Shown here: piece by piece, positions 1-10,215 of the stretch | How positions within the stretch are numbered: the first letter of the stretch is position 1 | How the letters are laid out: the number at the start of each line of letters is the position of its first letter | NCBI GenBank assembly: GCA_012656075.1 | Contig: JAAKBF010000164.1 | Coordinates: forward strand, 186,001 to 250,000 | Origin: Phytophthora hibernalis | Taxonomy: Eukaryota > Oomycota > Peronosporomycetes > Peronosporales > Peronosporaceae | DNA length: 64,000 bases | Direction: 5' to 3' | Notes under the pieces: generated by a model | Databases searched by the model: none | Told to the model about the DNA's origin: nothing | What the model saw: only the letters and a program-made list of their open reading frames with translations | Made by a program: the position numbers and the translations under genes

Positions 1-620
1 ACGGCAAGATGCAGACCTTTGAGCGCTCGGACGTCACGTGCTCCGACGGTGAGGGCCAGAAGGACACGGCCGTGTTCCTCGTGGAGGCCGGCGGCACCCT
101 CAAGAACGCCATCATCGGCAAGAACCAGAAGGAGGGTGTGCACTGTGACGACCACGAGTGCACCATTGAGAACGTCTGGTGGGACGACGTGTGCGAGGAC
201 GCGCTGAGCATCAAGGGTGGATCGGCGTCCAGCGTGACCACCGTGACGAACTGCGGTGCGCGCTACGCCTCCGACAAGGTGGTGCAGCACAACGGCTACG
301 GCACCGTCAAGATCAATGGCTTCTACGCGCAGGAGTTCGGCAAGCTCTACCGTTCGTGCGGCACGTGCGGAGACATCCCTCGCATCGTGACGCTGGAGAA
401 CGTGTACGCGGTGGACCCTCTGGTGAGCGTCGTCACGGTGAACAAGAACTACGGCGACCAGGCCACGCTCAAGAACATCCGCGTGAAGACGACGGACGGC
501 AGCACTGATGTGAAGGTGTGCCAGTGGTCGCAGGGCGGCAGTACGCCGTCGAACGTGGGCGACGGTCCGTCGGGCACACTGTGTCAGTACTCGGAGAGTG
601 ACGTGCAGATCAACCAGTAG
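1..620 (+). CDS. Pectate lyase PL3, subfamily A, partial (second catalytic domain only)
   Basis: The window opens inside this gene; only the C-terminal PL3 domain is present, read in frame from base 3 to the TAG at 618-620. PL3 enzymes cleave polygalacturonate by Ca-dependent beta-elimination outside the cell. The visible part matches domain 2 of the complete gene at 14494-16497, including the WWDDVCED metal-binding stretch, the DKVVQHNG lysine and the KLYRSCGTCG lysine/arginine segment. It ends with the shared C-terminus SESDVQINQ. The signal peptide, domain 1 and linker lie outside the window. It is the left edge of a block repeated around 11600, so the complete gene probably resembles the one at 10216-12218. 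No break is seen in the visible part. Confidence 0.9.
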   Translation, partial: GKMQTFERSDVTCSDGEGQKDTAVFLVEAGGTLKNAIIGKNQKEGVHCDDHECTIENVWWDDVCEDALSIKGGSASSVTTVTNCGARYASDKVVQHNGYGTVKINGFYAQEFGKLYRSCGTCGDIPRIVTLENVYAVDPLVSVVTVNKNYGDQATLKNIRVKTTDGSTDVKVCQWSQGGSTPSNVGDGPSGTLCQYSESDVQINQ

Positions 621-991
621 ATGTGCAAAAAGTGTATTGATACGTGTATGTGATAGAGTGTGGGGGAGGTAGAGCGAAGCACCGTTCTAGTTCCACCGTT
701 GTTGCGTGTGAAGGAATATATGGGTTTCAAATAATCAAAACATGAAGTCGGTTTGTCTACGAGCAAGCGAGTACGGCAGTTTCTCTTTACTCTGGCCACC
801 GCACGAAAGAAATGCATGTACACTGAACAAGTAGCGACAGTGTTTCCCTCGTACGTGCAAGAACATGTCACTAAAGGAATAGGGACTATTAATGGTGTCA
901 CTGACACTAGTGACACTGTCAGTGCAGCAATCCCATACTGTGTCCATGATAGTCTCTTGCACTCAAAATCTCGCAGTGCAGGACGTCATTA

Positions 992-1153
992 CAGAGTTCC
1001 CCGGCAAAGGAGAACCGTAATCAGTGATTTACCTTGCAAAATTAGTACATGTGTCCCAAAGCCTTTCTCTATCGGAATACAAATCCGTTTGCAAATCTTT
1101 TAACCTGGGAGAATTTATTGGTCCCACCTTTCTCTCTTTGCCGGGGAACTCTG
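992..1153. mobile_element. MITE, Tc1/mariner-like, copy 1 (162 bp)
   Basis: The ends are inverted repeats CAGAGTTCCCCGGCAAAG ... CTTTGCCGGGGAACTCTG, flanked by TA on both sides (990-991 and 1154-1155). That is the TA target duplication expected of Tc1/mariner-type transposition. There is no coding capacity. The same element lies in other spacer copies at 12589-12749, 19121-19282 and 21834-21995. Confidence 0.8.
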
Positions 1154-2541
1154 TATTTAGGACGAGATAAAATCGAATGCATCGATTGTCGATGGTAACT
1201 TTTCCTTGAAGATGGGCACACCTGTTTCAGTAGTCGCATTAGTCGACAAGATTGCTGAATGACACCACCACAGCCTATCGCCGCTCGAACACCACACATG
1301 CCGCCGGCACGGTGCCGCTACATATTTGTATTATATCTTCCTGTCGCCCGCTACAGTCTTTTCTCTTTTCGACATCGGCACTAGCTGACCCATTTAAGTG
1401 GCTTTCGTCATTAACGGCGAACGACGGCATGGACAGTCTCGATCGCGTTTGGCTGTGCGCGGTGTCCGCGGTAGCAGCTGATGAGTAAGTCGCACAGTGA
1501 TTCCCTTAGATACTTGACACCGGGGTCGACGACCTGTACATGTTACTGTAAAAAGGTCTGTTCATCATGTTGTAGACACGAGATTCTTTAGTGTCGGGCC
1601 CACGCCACACCTGGACGACTCACCAGTGCAGCAACGTCGCTCGGTCGGTCTGTCGATTCCAGTGTGCACGGTCGAAGCTAAATGCAAACACGCCCAAGCC
1701 TGTTCGAGTGATCGATAATTGCCTGCCATACGAAAAGCACATCGCTCGCTGTCATCAATAGTGCAGCAACAGCTTGCGCTGAAAGAATTTCCGCAATCTG
1801 GCACGATGTGGAGCCTCGCCACAATGCGTGTAGGTCTACCCGACCCAGGGACAATGTCAATACAGTACAACACTTTGACGGCCTTGTCCAGCGTGGCTAA
1901 AAATGGATTCTAAATCAGTTAAATTACCAATATAATTAAAATATTGATTTTTATTAATTTATTATCATTAATTTACCCCTTGTTTTGGATATAAACTAAT
2001 ATTATATATTAAACTACCAATAGGTATATTTTTAAGGGTAATGCGTTACCAATTTTTTATTCAGCATCTATTGAACTTTTAATATATTGATTAATTTTTA
2101 AACCTTCCAGTTCAGGTGCTAGTATTAAATGAGATTAAAAGTCGTTTTTTAGTGCTGATTGCCAGACGAGCAGCTGGGCGATGGCTGTCAAGAGAGTGCT
2201 GTAGTGACTCGTAGCGATTTTTGGTCCTGCAGCTGGAGAACGCCAGCCGCGGCGTTCGCTCGCGTCTTAATACAGTGCAAGGAGGCGTACCAAGCGCGCT
2301 ATGGGTATATATGAAAAAGTATGCGTCTTATCGAAGGAGAGTTCCACAACCTCGATCGTTGAGCTTGGCGAGGAGCATTCACATATGCCGCTCTGCCGAC
2401 GCATACAATCTCAAATGTTGAGGTAGTCGCGTGGAGAACCTCCTCGACTTGGAAGGGCACGCCACGAGTAGCAAAACGCACGCATCCAAAGCGTCAACTT
2501 GTCAACTCCTGCAAACCGCGTGCCACAGCTTCTGACAGCCA

Positions 2542-2554
2542 TGATCGATCGTCA
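2542..2554 (+). promoter_or_regulatory. Conserved upstream dyad motif of lyase genes (subfamily A)
   Basis: TGATCGATCGTCA lies about 340 nt upstream of the lyase start. Equivalent sites with core TGATCNNTCGTCA sit at similar distances upstream of subfamilies B and C, although the surrounding DNA differs. It contains a TGACGA half-site on the reverse strand, as bZIP factors often bind. The function is inferred only from conservation. Confidence 0.4.
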
Positions 2555-2810
2555 TGGATTTGACGGGCAGTCGAAAAGGCTGACCATGAAAACAAGTGAG
2601 CTCGCCCGCAAACCCCGAACAGCAGAACTGCTGCTGGAAAACAACTGCCACCCCGATCTTCGCCACCAGGACATCAGCTCTATCAACGTGTTGTTTTCGC
2701 TGCTACCAAGTCACCCGGTGCCACGACGCTCTGATGGTCGACCGACGGTGCCAGTCGTATCCTGACTAACGAACGGATTAAAGCTTTAGTCGGTGTCGGT
2801 GCCAACAACT

Positions 2811-2829
2811 CCCATTAATCAATTTTCCT
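2811..2829 (+). promoter_or_regulatory. Core promoter (Inr+FPR) of lyase A2
   Basis: CCCATTAATCAATTTTCCT resembles the oomycete initiator plus flanking promoter region (TCAYTYY followed by CAWTTTNYY). It lies 66-84 nt upstream of the ATG at 2895. The first Inr base is C rather than T in all subfamily-A copies. Confidence 0.6.
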
Positions 2830-2894
2830 CTCCAGCAGCAAGTGGCCAAGCACACAAGCCAACGCCCACCTACATCTCATTACTGCAATCCAAG

Positions 2895-4899
2895 ATGGCC
2901 AAGTCCTTTGCGCCTCTCGCAACGTCCGCCGCCTTCCTCATTGCGGCCGCAACCGCCGCCTCAGTCCCCGATGGCACGTGGCCCACCAGCACGGGCGCCG
3001 TGCAGTACGCCGAAGCGTACACGGTCAAGGCCGGCGAGGTCTTCGACGGCAAGATGCAGACCTTCGACCGCTCGGACATCTCATGTGACGGTCAGTCCGA
3101 AAGCGGATCGTCCACAGCCGTGTTCCTCGTGGAGGCCGGTGGCACCCTCAAGAACGCCATCATCGGCAAGAACCAAATGGAAGGCGTCCACTGCGACAAC
3201 AGTGACTGTACCATTGAGAATGTCTGGTGGGACGACGTGTGCGAAGACGCCCTCAGCATCAAGGGCGGAACTGCCTCCAGTGTGTCGACGGTCACGGGCG
3301 GCGGCGCTCGCTCGGCCGACGACAAGGTCATCCAGCACAATGGCCTGGGCTCCGTCCAGATCGACGGCTTCTACGGCGAAGACATCAGCAAGCTCTACCG
3401 CTCCTGCGGCACGTGCGGCGACAAGGCCCGCAAGGTGTCCGTCTCCAACGTGTACGTCGTGAACCCGGGCAACGCCGTCGTGACGGTGAACAAGAACTGG
3501 AACGACGAGGCCACGCTGAGCAACATCTGGGTCAAGTCGAGCGGCGACAAGGTGAAGATCTGCCAGTGGTCGCAGGGCAACGCCGACGGCGAGCCATCGA
3601 TGCTGGGCGATGGTCCGTCCGCCCCGCTGTGCCAGTACTCGGAGAGTGACGTGCACATCAACGGAGATGTTGCGCAGGCCACCGGCACCTCTTCCTCGAC
3701 GGGATCGTCGGCCACGGCGCAAGTTTCAACGAACTCTACGACCGACGCGTCGGAGGCGGCTGCGCCTGGCACGGTGGCGCCGGCCAACACGGATTCCTGG
3801 CGAGTCTAGCCAAAGCGAGCAGCAGAAGTCCAGCGAAGAGTCTACGGACGAGTCGGAGCAGCAGCAGCAGTCCAGCGCGTCCGAAAAGAAGGATGATGAA
3901 AGCGACAAGAAGAACAGCGAGGATAGCGACAACGACAAGAACCAAGAAGAGGAAGAGAACAATGACGACGCGCAGAACGAAGAGCAGACGATCGTTTCCA
4001 GTGCCACCGGAAGTATCACCTCCAGTGGCAGCAACACCACCAGCGACAGCTCCAAGACTGAATCCACCATTCAGAGCTCCAGCTCCGGATCCACTACTCA
4101 GAGCTCCAACACCGGATCCGCTACCCAAAGCACGGACGGTGACTCGCCCACGCAGACTGCAACAACCAACTCCTCCACCTCCACCTCGACGGGATCGGTG
4201 CCGGACGGCACGTGGCCCTCCAGCACGGGAACCGTCCTCTACACGGAGCCGTACACGATCAAGGCCGGCGAGGTGTTCGACGGCAAGATGCAGACCTTTG
4301 AGCGCTCGGACGTCACGTGCTCCGACGGTGAGGGCCAGAAGGACACGGCCGTGTTCCTCGTGGAGGCCGGCGGCACCCTCAAGAACGCCATCATCGGCAA
4401 GAACCAGAAGGAGGGTGTGCACTGTGACGACCACGAGTGCACCATTGAGAACGTCTGGTGGGACGACGTGTGCGAGGACGCGCTGAGCATCAAGGGTGGA
4501 TCGGCGTCCAGCGTGACCACCGTGACGAACTGCGGTGCGCGCTACGCCTCCGACAAGGTGGTGCAGCACAACGGCTACGGCACCGTCAAGATCAATGGCT
4601 TCTACGCGCAGGAGTTCGGCAAGCTCTACCGTTCGTGCGGCACGTGCGGAGACATCCCTCGCATCGTGACGCTGGAGAACGTGTACGCGGTGGACCCTCT
4701 GGTGAGCGTCGTCACGGTGAACAAGAACTACGGCGACCAGGCCACGCTCAAGAACATCCGCGTGAAGACGACGGACGGCAGCACTGATGTGAAGGTGTGC
4801 CAGTGGTCGCAGGGCGGCAGTACGCCGTCGAACGTGGGCGACGGTCCGTCGGGCACACTGTGTCAGTACTCGGAGAGTGACGTGCAGATCAACCAGTAG
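2895..4899 (+). CDS. Double-domain pectate lyase PL3, subfamily A, with one frameshift
   Basis: The ATG at 2895 is chosen because it starts a clear signal peptide (MAKSFAPLATSAAFLIAAATA) about 80 nt after the Inr. The upstream in-frame GTG extension is promoter DNA. Domain 1 is about residues 23-255, then a long acidic Ser/Gln/Glu/Lys linker, then domain 2 to the stop at 4899. An extra C near 3797 (GATTCCTGG against GATTCTGG in the other copies) shifts the frame in the linker and gives a stop at 3807-3809. Without that base the reading frame equals the 667-aa gene at 14494. Either the gene encodes a single-domain secreted lyase, or the extra base is a consensus error; given the indel pattern in the window I favour error at about 60%. 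Confidence 0.8.
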
Positions 4900-5163
4900 A
4901 TGTGCAAAAAGTGTGTTGATACGTGTATGTGATAGAGTGTGGGGGAGGTAGAGCGAAGCACCGTTCTAGTTCCACCGTTGTTGCGTGTGAAGGAATATAT
5001 GGGTTTCAAATAATCAAAACATGAAGTCGGTTTGTCTACGAGCAAGCGAGTACGGCAGTTTCTCTTTACTCTGGCCACCGCACGAAAGAAATGCATGTAC
5101 ACTGAACAAGTAGCGACAGTGTTTCCCTCGTACGTGCAAGAACATGTCACTAAAGGAATAGGG

Positions 5164-5585
5164 ACCGGCCCACATTTAAGTCGACTCAGATATTTCATTG
5201 GCCAATTCTCATGTTATAGCTTTTACTCGAATTTATCTACAACAGCAGTATGAGCTACTGTGCACTTGACATCACACCTTGTTGCAAGAGTGCCGTTCAA
5301 AAAGCGAGAATGAGAAGATCGTATTCCTACACCAGCACAAATTGCGACAACTCTCTTATCCGCACCTGAACGCCAAGGTCTTCGTGGTCAATCGCCGACT
5401 GGAGAAATACTTCGAGCTACGCTTCAGCTCTTGTGTACCGGTAGATTTGCACTGGCAGGATTCGGGACTGAGTTTGGAAAATGGAGCATTCCTCTCTCCC
5501 CATTTGCACGCCTAACGCGCAGCGGGGCTTCTCAATGAGAGTCCCTTAGTCCTGTATAAACTAAGTAACTCAAATGTGGGCCGGT
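5164..5585. mobile_element. TIR element carrying an ORF, copy 1 (about 422 bp)
   Basis: The inverted ends ACCGGCCCACATTTAAGT (5164-5181) and its near-complement (5568-5585) differ at one position. The 5' flank is shared with spacer I up to the left end, so insertion, or a breakpoint, lies exactly there. Target duplication is unclear. The interior holds an ORF of about 80 codons that does not look like a transposase. A second copy is at 16761-17183. Confidence 0.6.
5279..5515 (+). pseudogene. Captured gene fragment inside the TIR element, copy 1
   Basis: The 78-codon ORF is protein-like (rich in charged and aromatic residues, with VFVVNRRLEKYFELRF and HWQDSGLSLENGAF stretches) and is bounded by the TIRs. 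The copy at 16876 has one extra C in a CC/CCC run and reads 8 codons further to a different end, so one of them is frameshifted. I recognise no family. The location suggests a host exon captured by a non-autonomous transposon, but a cryptic ORF cannot be excluded. Confidence 0.35.
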
Positions 5586-5839
5586 TGGGAAAATGTTGAT
5601 GTATTTGTGGCCGGTGGTGATAATTATCCCTAGGAAATGTGGCACCAGGCTTGAGTAGCATTGGTTTTTTACTCATATCAAATCAATGATAAGAAAGAAA
5701 TTTTCTATTGATTATCAATATCGATTTTTATCAGCGTTGATAAAGAGCCTGAGCAAATATCATAGTACTATATCATCGATATTTATCAGTGATAAAATCA
5801 GTTTGGCCATTTTTGTATTAAAAATTCTACTGCGACCTC

Positions 5840-6201
5840 GCTGTAGAATTTTCTTCTCACGTCGTCCCACCAGACGTTCTCAATGGTGCACTCGTGGTCG
5901 TCACAGTGCACACCCTCCTTCTGGATCTTGCCGATGATGGCGTTCTTGAGGGTGCCGCCGGCCTCCACGAGGAACACGGCTGTGGACGATCCGCTTTCGG
6001 ACTGACCGTCACATGAGATGTCCGAGCGGTCGAAGGTCTGCATCTTGCCGTCGAAGACCTCGCCGGCCTTGACCGTGTACGCTTGGCGTACTGCACGGCG
6101 CCCGTGCTGGTGGGCCACGTGCCATCGGGGACTGAGGCGGCGGTTGCGGCCGCAATGAGGAAGGCGGCGGACGTTGCGAGAGTCGCAAAGGACTTGGCCA
6201 T
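5840..6201 (-). pseudogene. Truncated inverted PL3 5' fragment, copy 1
   Basis: On the minus strand from the ATG at 6201: the subfamily-A signal peptide and the start of domain 1, ending after IENVWWDDV at an abrupt junction with spacer II. A one-base loss near 6084 also breaks the frame. The catalytic lysine/arginine half is absent, so no active enzyme is possible. From the GGCACCCTCAAGAACGCC block onward the sequence is domain-2 type (QKEGVHCDDHEC) rather than domain-1 type, so this is a domain1/domain2 chimera. The sister copy is at 17427-17801. Confidence 0.85.
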
Positions 6202-7913
6202 CTTGGATTGCAGTAATGAGATGTAGGTGGGCGTTGGCTTGTGTGCTTGGCCACTTGCTGCTGGAGAGGAAAATTGATTAATGGGAGTTGTTGGCACCGA
6301 CACCGACTAAAGCTTTAATCCGTTCGTTAGTCAGGATACGACTGGCACCGTCGGTCGACCATCAGAGCGTCGTGGCACCGGGTGACTTGGTAGCAGCGAA
6401 AACAACACGTTGATAGAGCTGATGTCCTGGTGGCGAAGATCGGGGGTGGCAGTTGTTTTCCAGCAGCAGTTCTGCTGTTCGGGGTTTGCGGGCGAGCTCA
6501 CTTGTTTTCATGGTCAGCCTTTCGACTGCCCGTCAAATCCATGACGATCGATCATGGCTGTCAGAAGCTGTGGCACGCGGTTTGCAGGAGTTGACAAGTT
6601 GACGCTTTGGATGCGTGCGTTTTGCTACTCGTGGCGTGCCCTTCCAAGTCGAGGAGGTTCTCCACGCGACTACCTCAACATTTGAGATTGTATGCGTCGG
6701 CAGAGCGGCATATGTGAATGCTCCTCGCCAAGCTCAACGATCGAGGTTGTGGAACTCTCCTTCGATAAGACGCATACTTTTTCATATATACCCATAGCGC
6801 GCTTGGTACGCCTCCTTGCACTGTATTAAGACGCGAGCGAACGCCGCGGCTGGCGTTCTCCAGCTGCAGGACCAAAAATCGCTACGAGTCACTACAGCAC
6901 TCTCTTGACAGCCATCGCCCAGCTGCTCGTCTGGCAATCAGCACTAAAAAACGACTTTTAATCTCATTTAATACTAGCACCTGAACTGGAAGGTTTAAAA
7001 ATTAATCAATATATTAAAAGTTCAATAGATGCTGAATAAAAAATTGGTAACGCATTACCCTTAAAAATATACCTATTGGTAGTTTATATATTAAACAAGG
7101 GGTAAATTAATGATAATAAATTAATAAAAATCAATATTTTAATTATATTGGTAATTTAACTGATTTAGAATCCATTTTTAGCCACGCTGGACAAGGCCGT
7201 CAAAGTGTTGTACTGTATTGACATTGTCCCTGGGTCGGGTAGACCTACACGCATTGTGGCGAGGCTCCACATCGTGCCAGATTGCGGAAATTCTTTCAGC
7301 GCAAGCTGTTGCTGCACTATTGATGACAGCGAGCGATGTGCTTTTCGTATGGCAGGCAATTATCGATCACTCGAACAGGCTTGGGCGTGTTTGCATTTAG
7401 CTTCGACCGTGCACACTGGAATCGACAGACCGACCGAGCGACGTTGCTGCACTGGTGAGTCGTCCAGGTGTGGCGTGGGCCCGACACTAAAGAATCTCGT
7501 GTCTACAACATGATGAACAGACCTTTTACAGTAACATGTACAGGTCGTCGACCCCGGTGTCAAGTATCTAAGGGAATCACTGTGCGACTTACTCATCAGC
7601 TGCTACCGCGGACACCGCGCACAGCCAAACGCGATCGAGACTGTCCATGCCGTCGTTCGCCGTTAATGACGAAAGCCACTTAAATGGGTCAGCTAGTGCC
7701 GATGTCGAAAAGAGAAAAGACTGTAGCGGGCGACAGGAAGATATAATACAAATATGTAGCGGCACCGTGCCGGCGGCATGTGTGGTGTTCGAGCGGCGAT
7801 AGGCTGTGGTGGTGTCATTCAGCAATCTTGTCGACTAATGCGACTACTGAAACAGGTGTGCCCATCTTCAAGGAAAAGTTACCATCGACAATCGATGCAT
7901 TCGATTTTATCTC
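6202..7913. repeat. Inverted copy of lyase promoter and spacer I
   Basis: This is the reverse complement of about 1180-2894: core promoter (near 6266-6284), upstream motif, AT-rich tract with an internal loss of about 20 bp near 7090, and distal spacer. It stops 8-10 bp before the position where the MITE lies in the direct copy. No gene is seen; ORFs here are mirror images of those in the direct spacer. Confidence 0.75.
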
Positions 7914-8282
7914 GAAGTAAGTATGTACTTAATTAAGACAGATAAACACATGCATTAACAGTAATTTCACACAGCAAATCATTTGACTTGGCAAATGTAT
8001 TGTTTTGACCTACCTTGCTTCGTGATAAGACATAAAAACCTCTAATAATTTATGAATGACCAGCCGCTCTGCGCTTGGCGGGCGCCCCGCGGTTCGCTTT
8101 GCTTGCGATATAGAGATAGAACCTCCGGCCTCACGTGTTGCCCTCACGCTTTCGTCTCCGGCGGGGGCCCTGCCCCTGCCTTCGCCGTGACGCTGCGGGA
8201 ACGTGCAGTGTTAGGTTGTTGCTATGTCCAACCACGTCGCCCACCCCACTGTGTGTTATCCCAAGATTTTTGTGTGTCAGTA
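7914..8282. other. Unique spacer, no gene seen
   Basis: About 130 AT-rich bases are followed by a GC-rich stretch (8050-8230) with a short unconserved ORF. Nothing recognisable is seen. It separates the end of the inverted repeat block from the transposon pair at 8283-9833. Confidence 0.5.
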
Positions 8283-8436
8283 CAGTAATGTGCGTCAATA
8301 AGGAACACCTGATATGTACATAATTAAGGAGGGTATAGGAGCCCACAATCCGCATAGAGATGTTCCTTACTGACTGATGTATAATATTTTAATGGATATT
8401 AGTTGATACCCTGTTCCTTATTGACGCACATTACTG
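8283..8436. mobile_element. MITE, pogo/mariner-like (154 bp)
   Basis: The inverted ends CAGTAATGTGCGTCAATAAG ... CTTATTGACGCACATTACTG match over about 25 bp, with TA on both outer sides (8281-8282, 8437-8438). The CAGT terminus and TA duplication fit Tc1/mariner/pogo-type elements. It is non-coding. Confidence 0.8.
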
Positions 8437-8452
8437 TACTATTTTCTGCTTA

Positions 8453-9833
8453 ATTAAAGGGCAAATGACAGAATCCGTGGTGATCGGATTTTTATGTGCC
8501 AATTGACGATTTTTGTGTCAGGAGCCGTGGTGAGCAAATCCATAATGCCAACAGGCGTGGTTGTGTGTCCAGGTACTGTACATAAGAAATTGATGTTGCT
8601 GCAAGTTTCAGATACAGTGGAGAAGTACCGACGACAGCATGCCCGTTGCCATTTAGGCCCAGGCGTTCGGCCGCGGGTATCTCCAGCAATGGTGTTCGCA
8701 TGCAAAATCCAAGCATATTCCTATACAGGTAGGTCATAAAACTTCGTGGAATCAAGATCAAGCGGGCGGCCAGTGGCGCAATCGTACTGCGCATTAGCAC
8801 GGCACACACGCGACTGAGGCCCAATGGTTGAGCTCCATGGCATATACGACCCCGAGGGTATCGGCTCCAAACGCGGCTAGCCTTGGCCTCCTAACAGGAT
8901 TGGCTGAGTGTGCCCGGAAACGGTATACGCCGCTGCACGTGATTGGAGACAACGAGCAAGTCCTGGCGCAACATCGAAGGAGGATCCCGCCTAAAGCGCA
9001 GCTCCTACAGGCTGCCTTCTGGCGGTGCCGACGGCTCACGACACGACTGGCGATCCACGGCTGGCACACGCACACAAGGGATACCAATACTATGGTGGAT
9101 GTACTTGCACGAGACGCGATGGCTAGAGGAGCGAGTGTGCAGAAACAGCTCGTGGGAGCAGACGCCTGCACTGACAAGTGGACGAGGGCGCTCAAAAACA
9201 TGGAGTCAGACCTATCTCCACGGTTGAAGAACATGGAAGACATGGTACAAGAGAACGCCATGGCCGACTGCTGTAAAGGACGCCAGCAAGTTACGGGGAG
9301 GCGCCAGCCTGGACCGGGAGAAAGCTAGTGCTTGACAGGGAAAGAGCTAGAACGGATATCAGACGTCGTTAGTATAACTAAGTGACATTAATGTACCTCA
9401 CTGAAAAACAAAACAAAACTTCGTGGAACGTCTTCGTGGCGCAATTGGTAACCAACGCTACGGATACCCGTAGCGTTGACGTATTCAGCATATACCGGCT
9501 CACCTATTTCGAGGAATATAGCGGGCGCTGTGCACATGCCTTCCCAGAAAGCTGTCGAAAGGGGGTCTGAAAGCGGATCGATCACCCCGCCACCTGGAGA
9601 TATTTAAGGCTCGCGTATGGGCATACGTTGTCCAGCCCCAATGATGTATTATAGTAGCCTACAACTGCACTTGCTGCTTCGCGATAGACTGCCAATGTTG
9701 CTGTTGTGGCAATGCCAAAACGTGCACACTTAGCGAATTTGTGTGTCAGTAAACGTGGTTGGCAAATCAACCACGCCTATCACCTGCATTTAATTAAAAA
9801 TCACAACGGATTTTGTCATTTGCCCATTAATTG
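8453..9833. mobile_element. Non-autonomous TIR element of about 1.4 kb with RNase H-like fragment
   Basis: The ends GGGCAAATGACAGAATCCG (left) and CGGATTTTGTCATTTGCCC (right) are imperfect inverted repeats. TTAA-containing flanks occur on both sides, reminiscent of piggyBac-type TTAA targeting, but the exact duplication is ambiguous. Sub-terminal sequences also match inversely (GTGTGTCAG / GTGGTTG stretches). No transposase is seen; inside is a retrotransposon-like RNase H fragment. Confidence 0.5.
8828..9328 (+). pseudogene. RNase H-like remnant of a retrotransposon
   Basis: The 166-codon ORF has a middle part that reads like the second half of an RNase H domain (LLTGLAECARKRYTPLHVIG-DNEQV, then a helical segment, then TNTMVDVLARDAM), as in the RVT_3-type RNase H of non-LTR or copia elements. 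The first catalytic Asp strand is missing. The C-terminal part, after about residue 105, is unrecognised. It lies within the TIR element and is probably a captured or nested fragment, not a host gene. Confidence 0.45.
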
Positions 9834-10131
9834 AATATGAGGGAGGCACTCATAAAAAGAGCCAAATCGCCACGAATTTAGTCGAAAGTTGTTGATCGAA
9901 TCCATCAGCCGCACAAATATGGTTCGATAAGACCCTCTGGTCTCAGTGCAAGTCTACATGTGTTGAAGTAAACCCGATCTACGCCACCGCGACGTTAGCT
10001 CTATCATCGTGTTGTTTTCGCTGCTACTAAGTCACCCGGTGCCACGACGCTCTGATGGTCGACCGACGGTGCCAGTCGTATCCTGACTAACGAACGGATT
10101 AAAGCTTTAGTCGGTGTCGGTGCCAACAACT
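9834..10131. other. Short spacer upstream of lyase A3
   Basis: Unique sequence runs up to about 9966. From there it follows the proximal lyase promoter of the other A copies (GATCTACGCCACC..., GTGTTGTTTTCGCTGC). The distal promoter with the TGATCNNTCGTCA motif is absent, replaced by transposon DNA, so this copy may be regulated differently. Confidence 0.55.
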
Positions 10132-10150
10132 CCCATTAATCAATTTTCCT
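10132..10150 (+). promoter_or_regulatory. Core promoter (Inr+FPR) of lyase A3
   Basis: CCCATTAATCAATTTTCCT lies 66-84 nt before the ATG at 10216 and is identical to the other subfamily-A copies. Confidence 0.6.
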
Positions 10151-10215
10151 CTCCAGCAGCAAGTGGCCAAGCACACAAGCCAACGCCCACCTACATCTCA
10201 TTACTGCAATCCAAG

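Larger units (their letters stand above)
621..2810. other. Spacer I between lyase genes (no gene seen)
   Basis: This is the 3' flank of the partial lyase and the 5' region of the next one. It holds a MITE (992-1153), a direct/inverted run of GTGACACTGTCAGTGCAG-like sequence near 895-935, and a very AT-rich tract (about 1910-2150). The conserved upstream motif is at 2542-2554. Short ORFs are not conserved as protein, and the same DNA recurs in direct and inverted orientation elsewhere. I see no coding gene. Confidence 0.7.
4900..5840. other. Spacer II after lyase A2
   Basis: The first 260 bases repeat the start of spacer I, the lyase 3' flank. At about 5164 the sequence changes to a TIR element (5164-5585) and then to an AT-rich tract with repeated TATCGAT/GATAAA motifs (5670-5810). 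It ends with the short palindrome ATTCTACTGCG..CGCTGTAGAAT at the junction with the inverted lyase fragment. Confidence 0.6.
1..7913. repeat. Large duplicated block, copy 1
   Basis: Bases 1-7913 correspond in order to about 11600-19110: partial lyase, spacer I, full lyase, spacer II, inverted lyase 5' fragment and inverted spacer. The offset is 11599-11600 bp through the first 6.3 kb. The copies differ by scattered substitutions and small indels. A deletion of about 430 bp in copy 2 removes the equivalent of roughly 7350-7775. Homology ends at 7913 just after TTTTATCTCG, whereas copy 2 runs on into a MITE about 8 bp further. Confidence 0.85.

Noticed and set aside
1910..2150. AT-rich tract in spacer I as an origin or centromere-like element
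   Set aside because: Only base composition supports it; it is copied along with the spacer and shows no repeat unit or recognised motif.
3610..4200. Arg/Pro-rich ORFs in the +1 frame of the lyases
   Set aside because: Frame-shadow of the Ser/Thr/Gln-rich linker; no independent conservation.
9435..9480. tRNA or tRNA-derived SINE suggested by TGGCGCAATTGGTA, which fits an RNA polymerase III A box
   Set aside because: No B box (GGTTCGA-type) follows at a suitable distance and no cloverleaf can be drawn.
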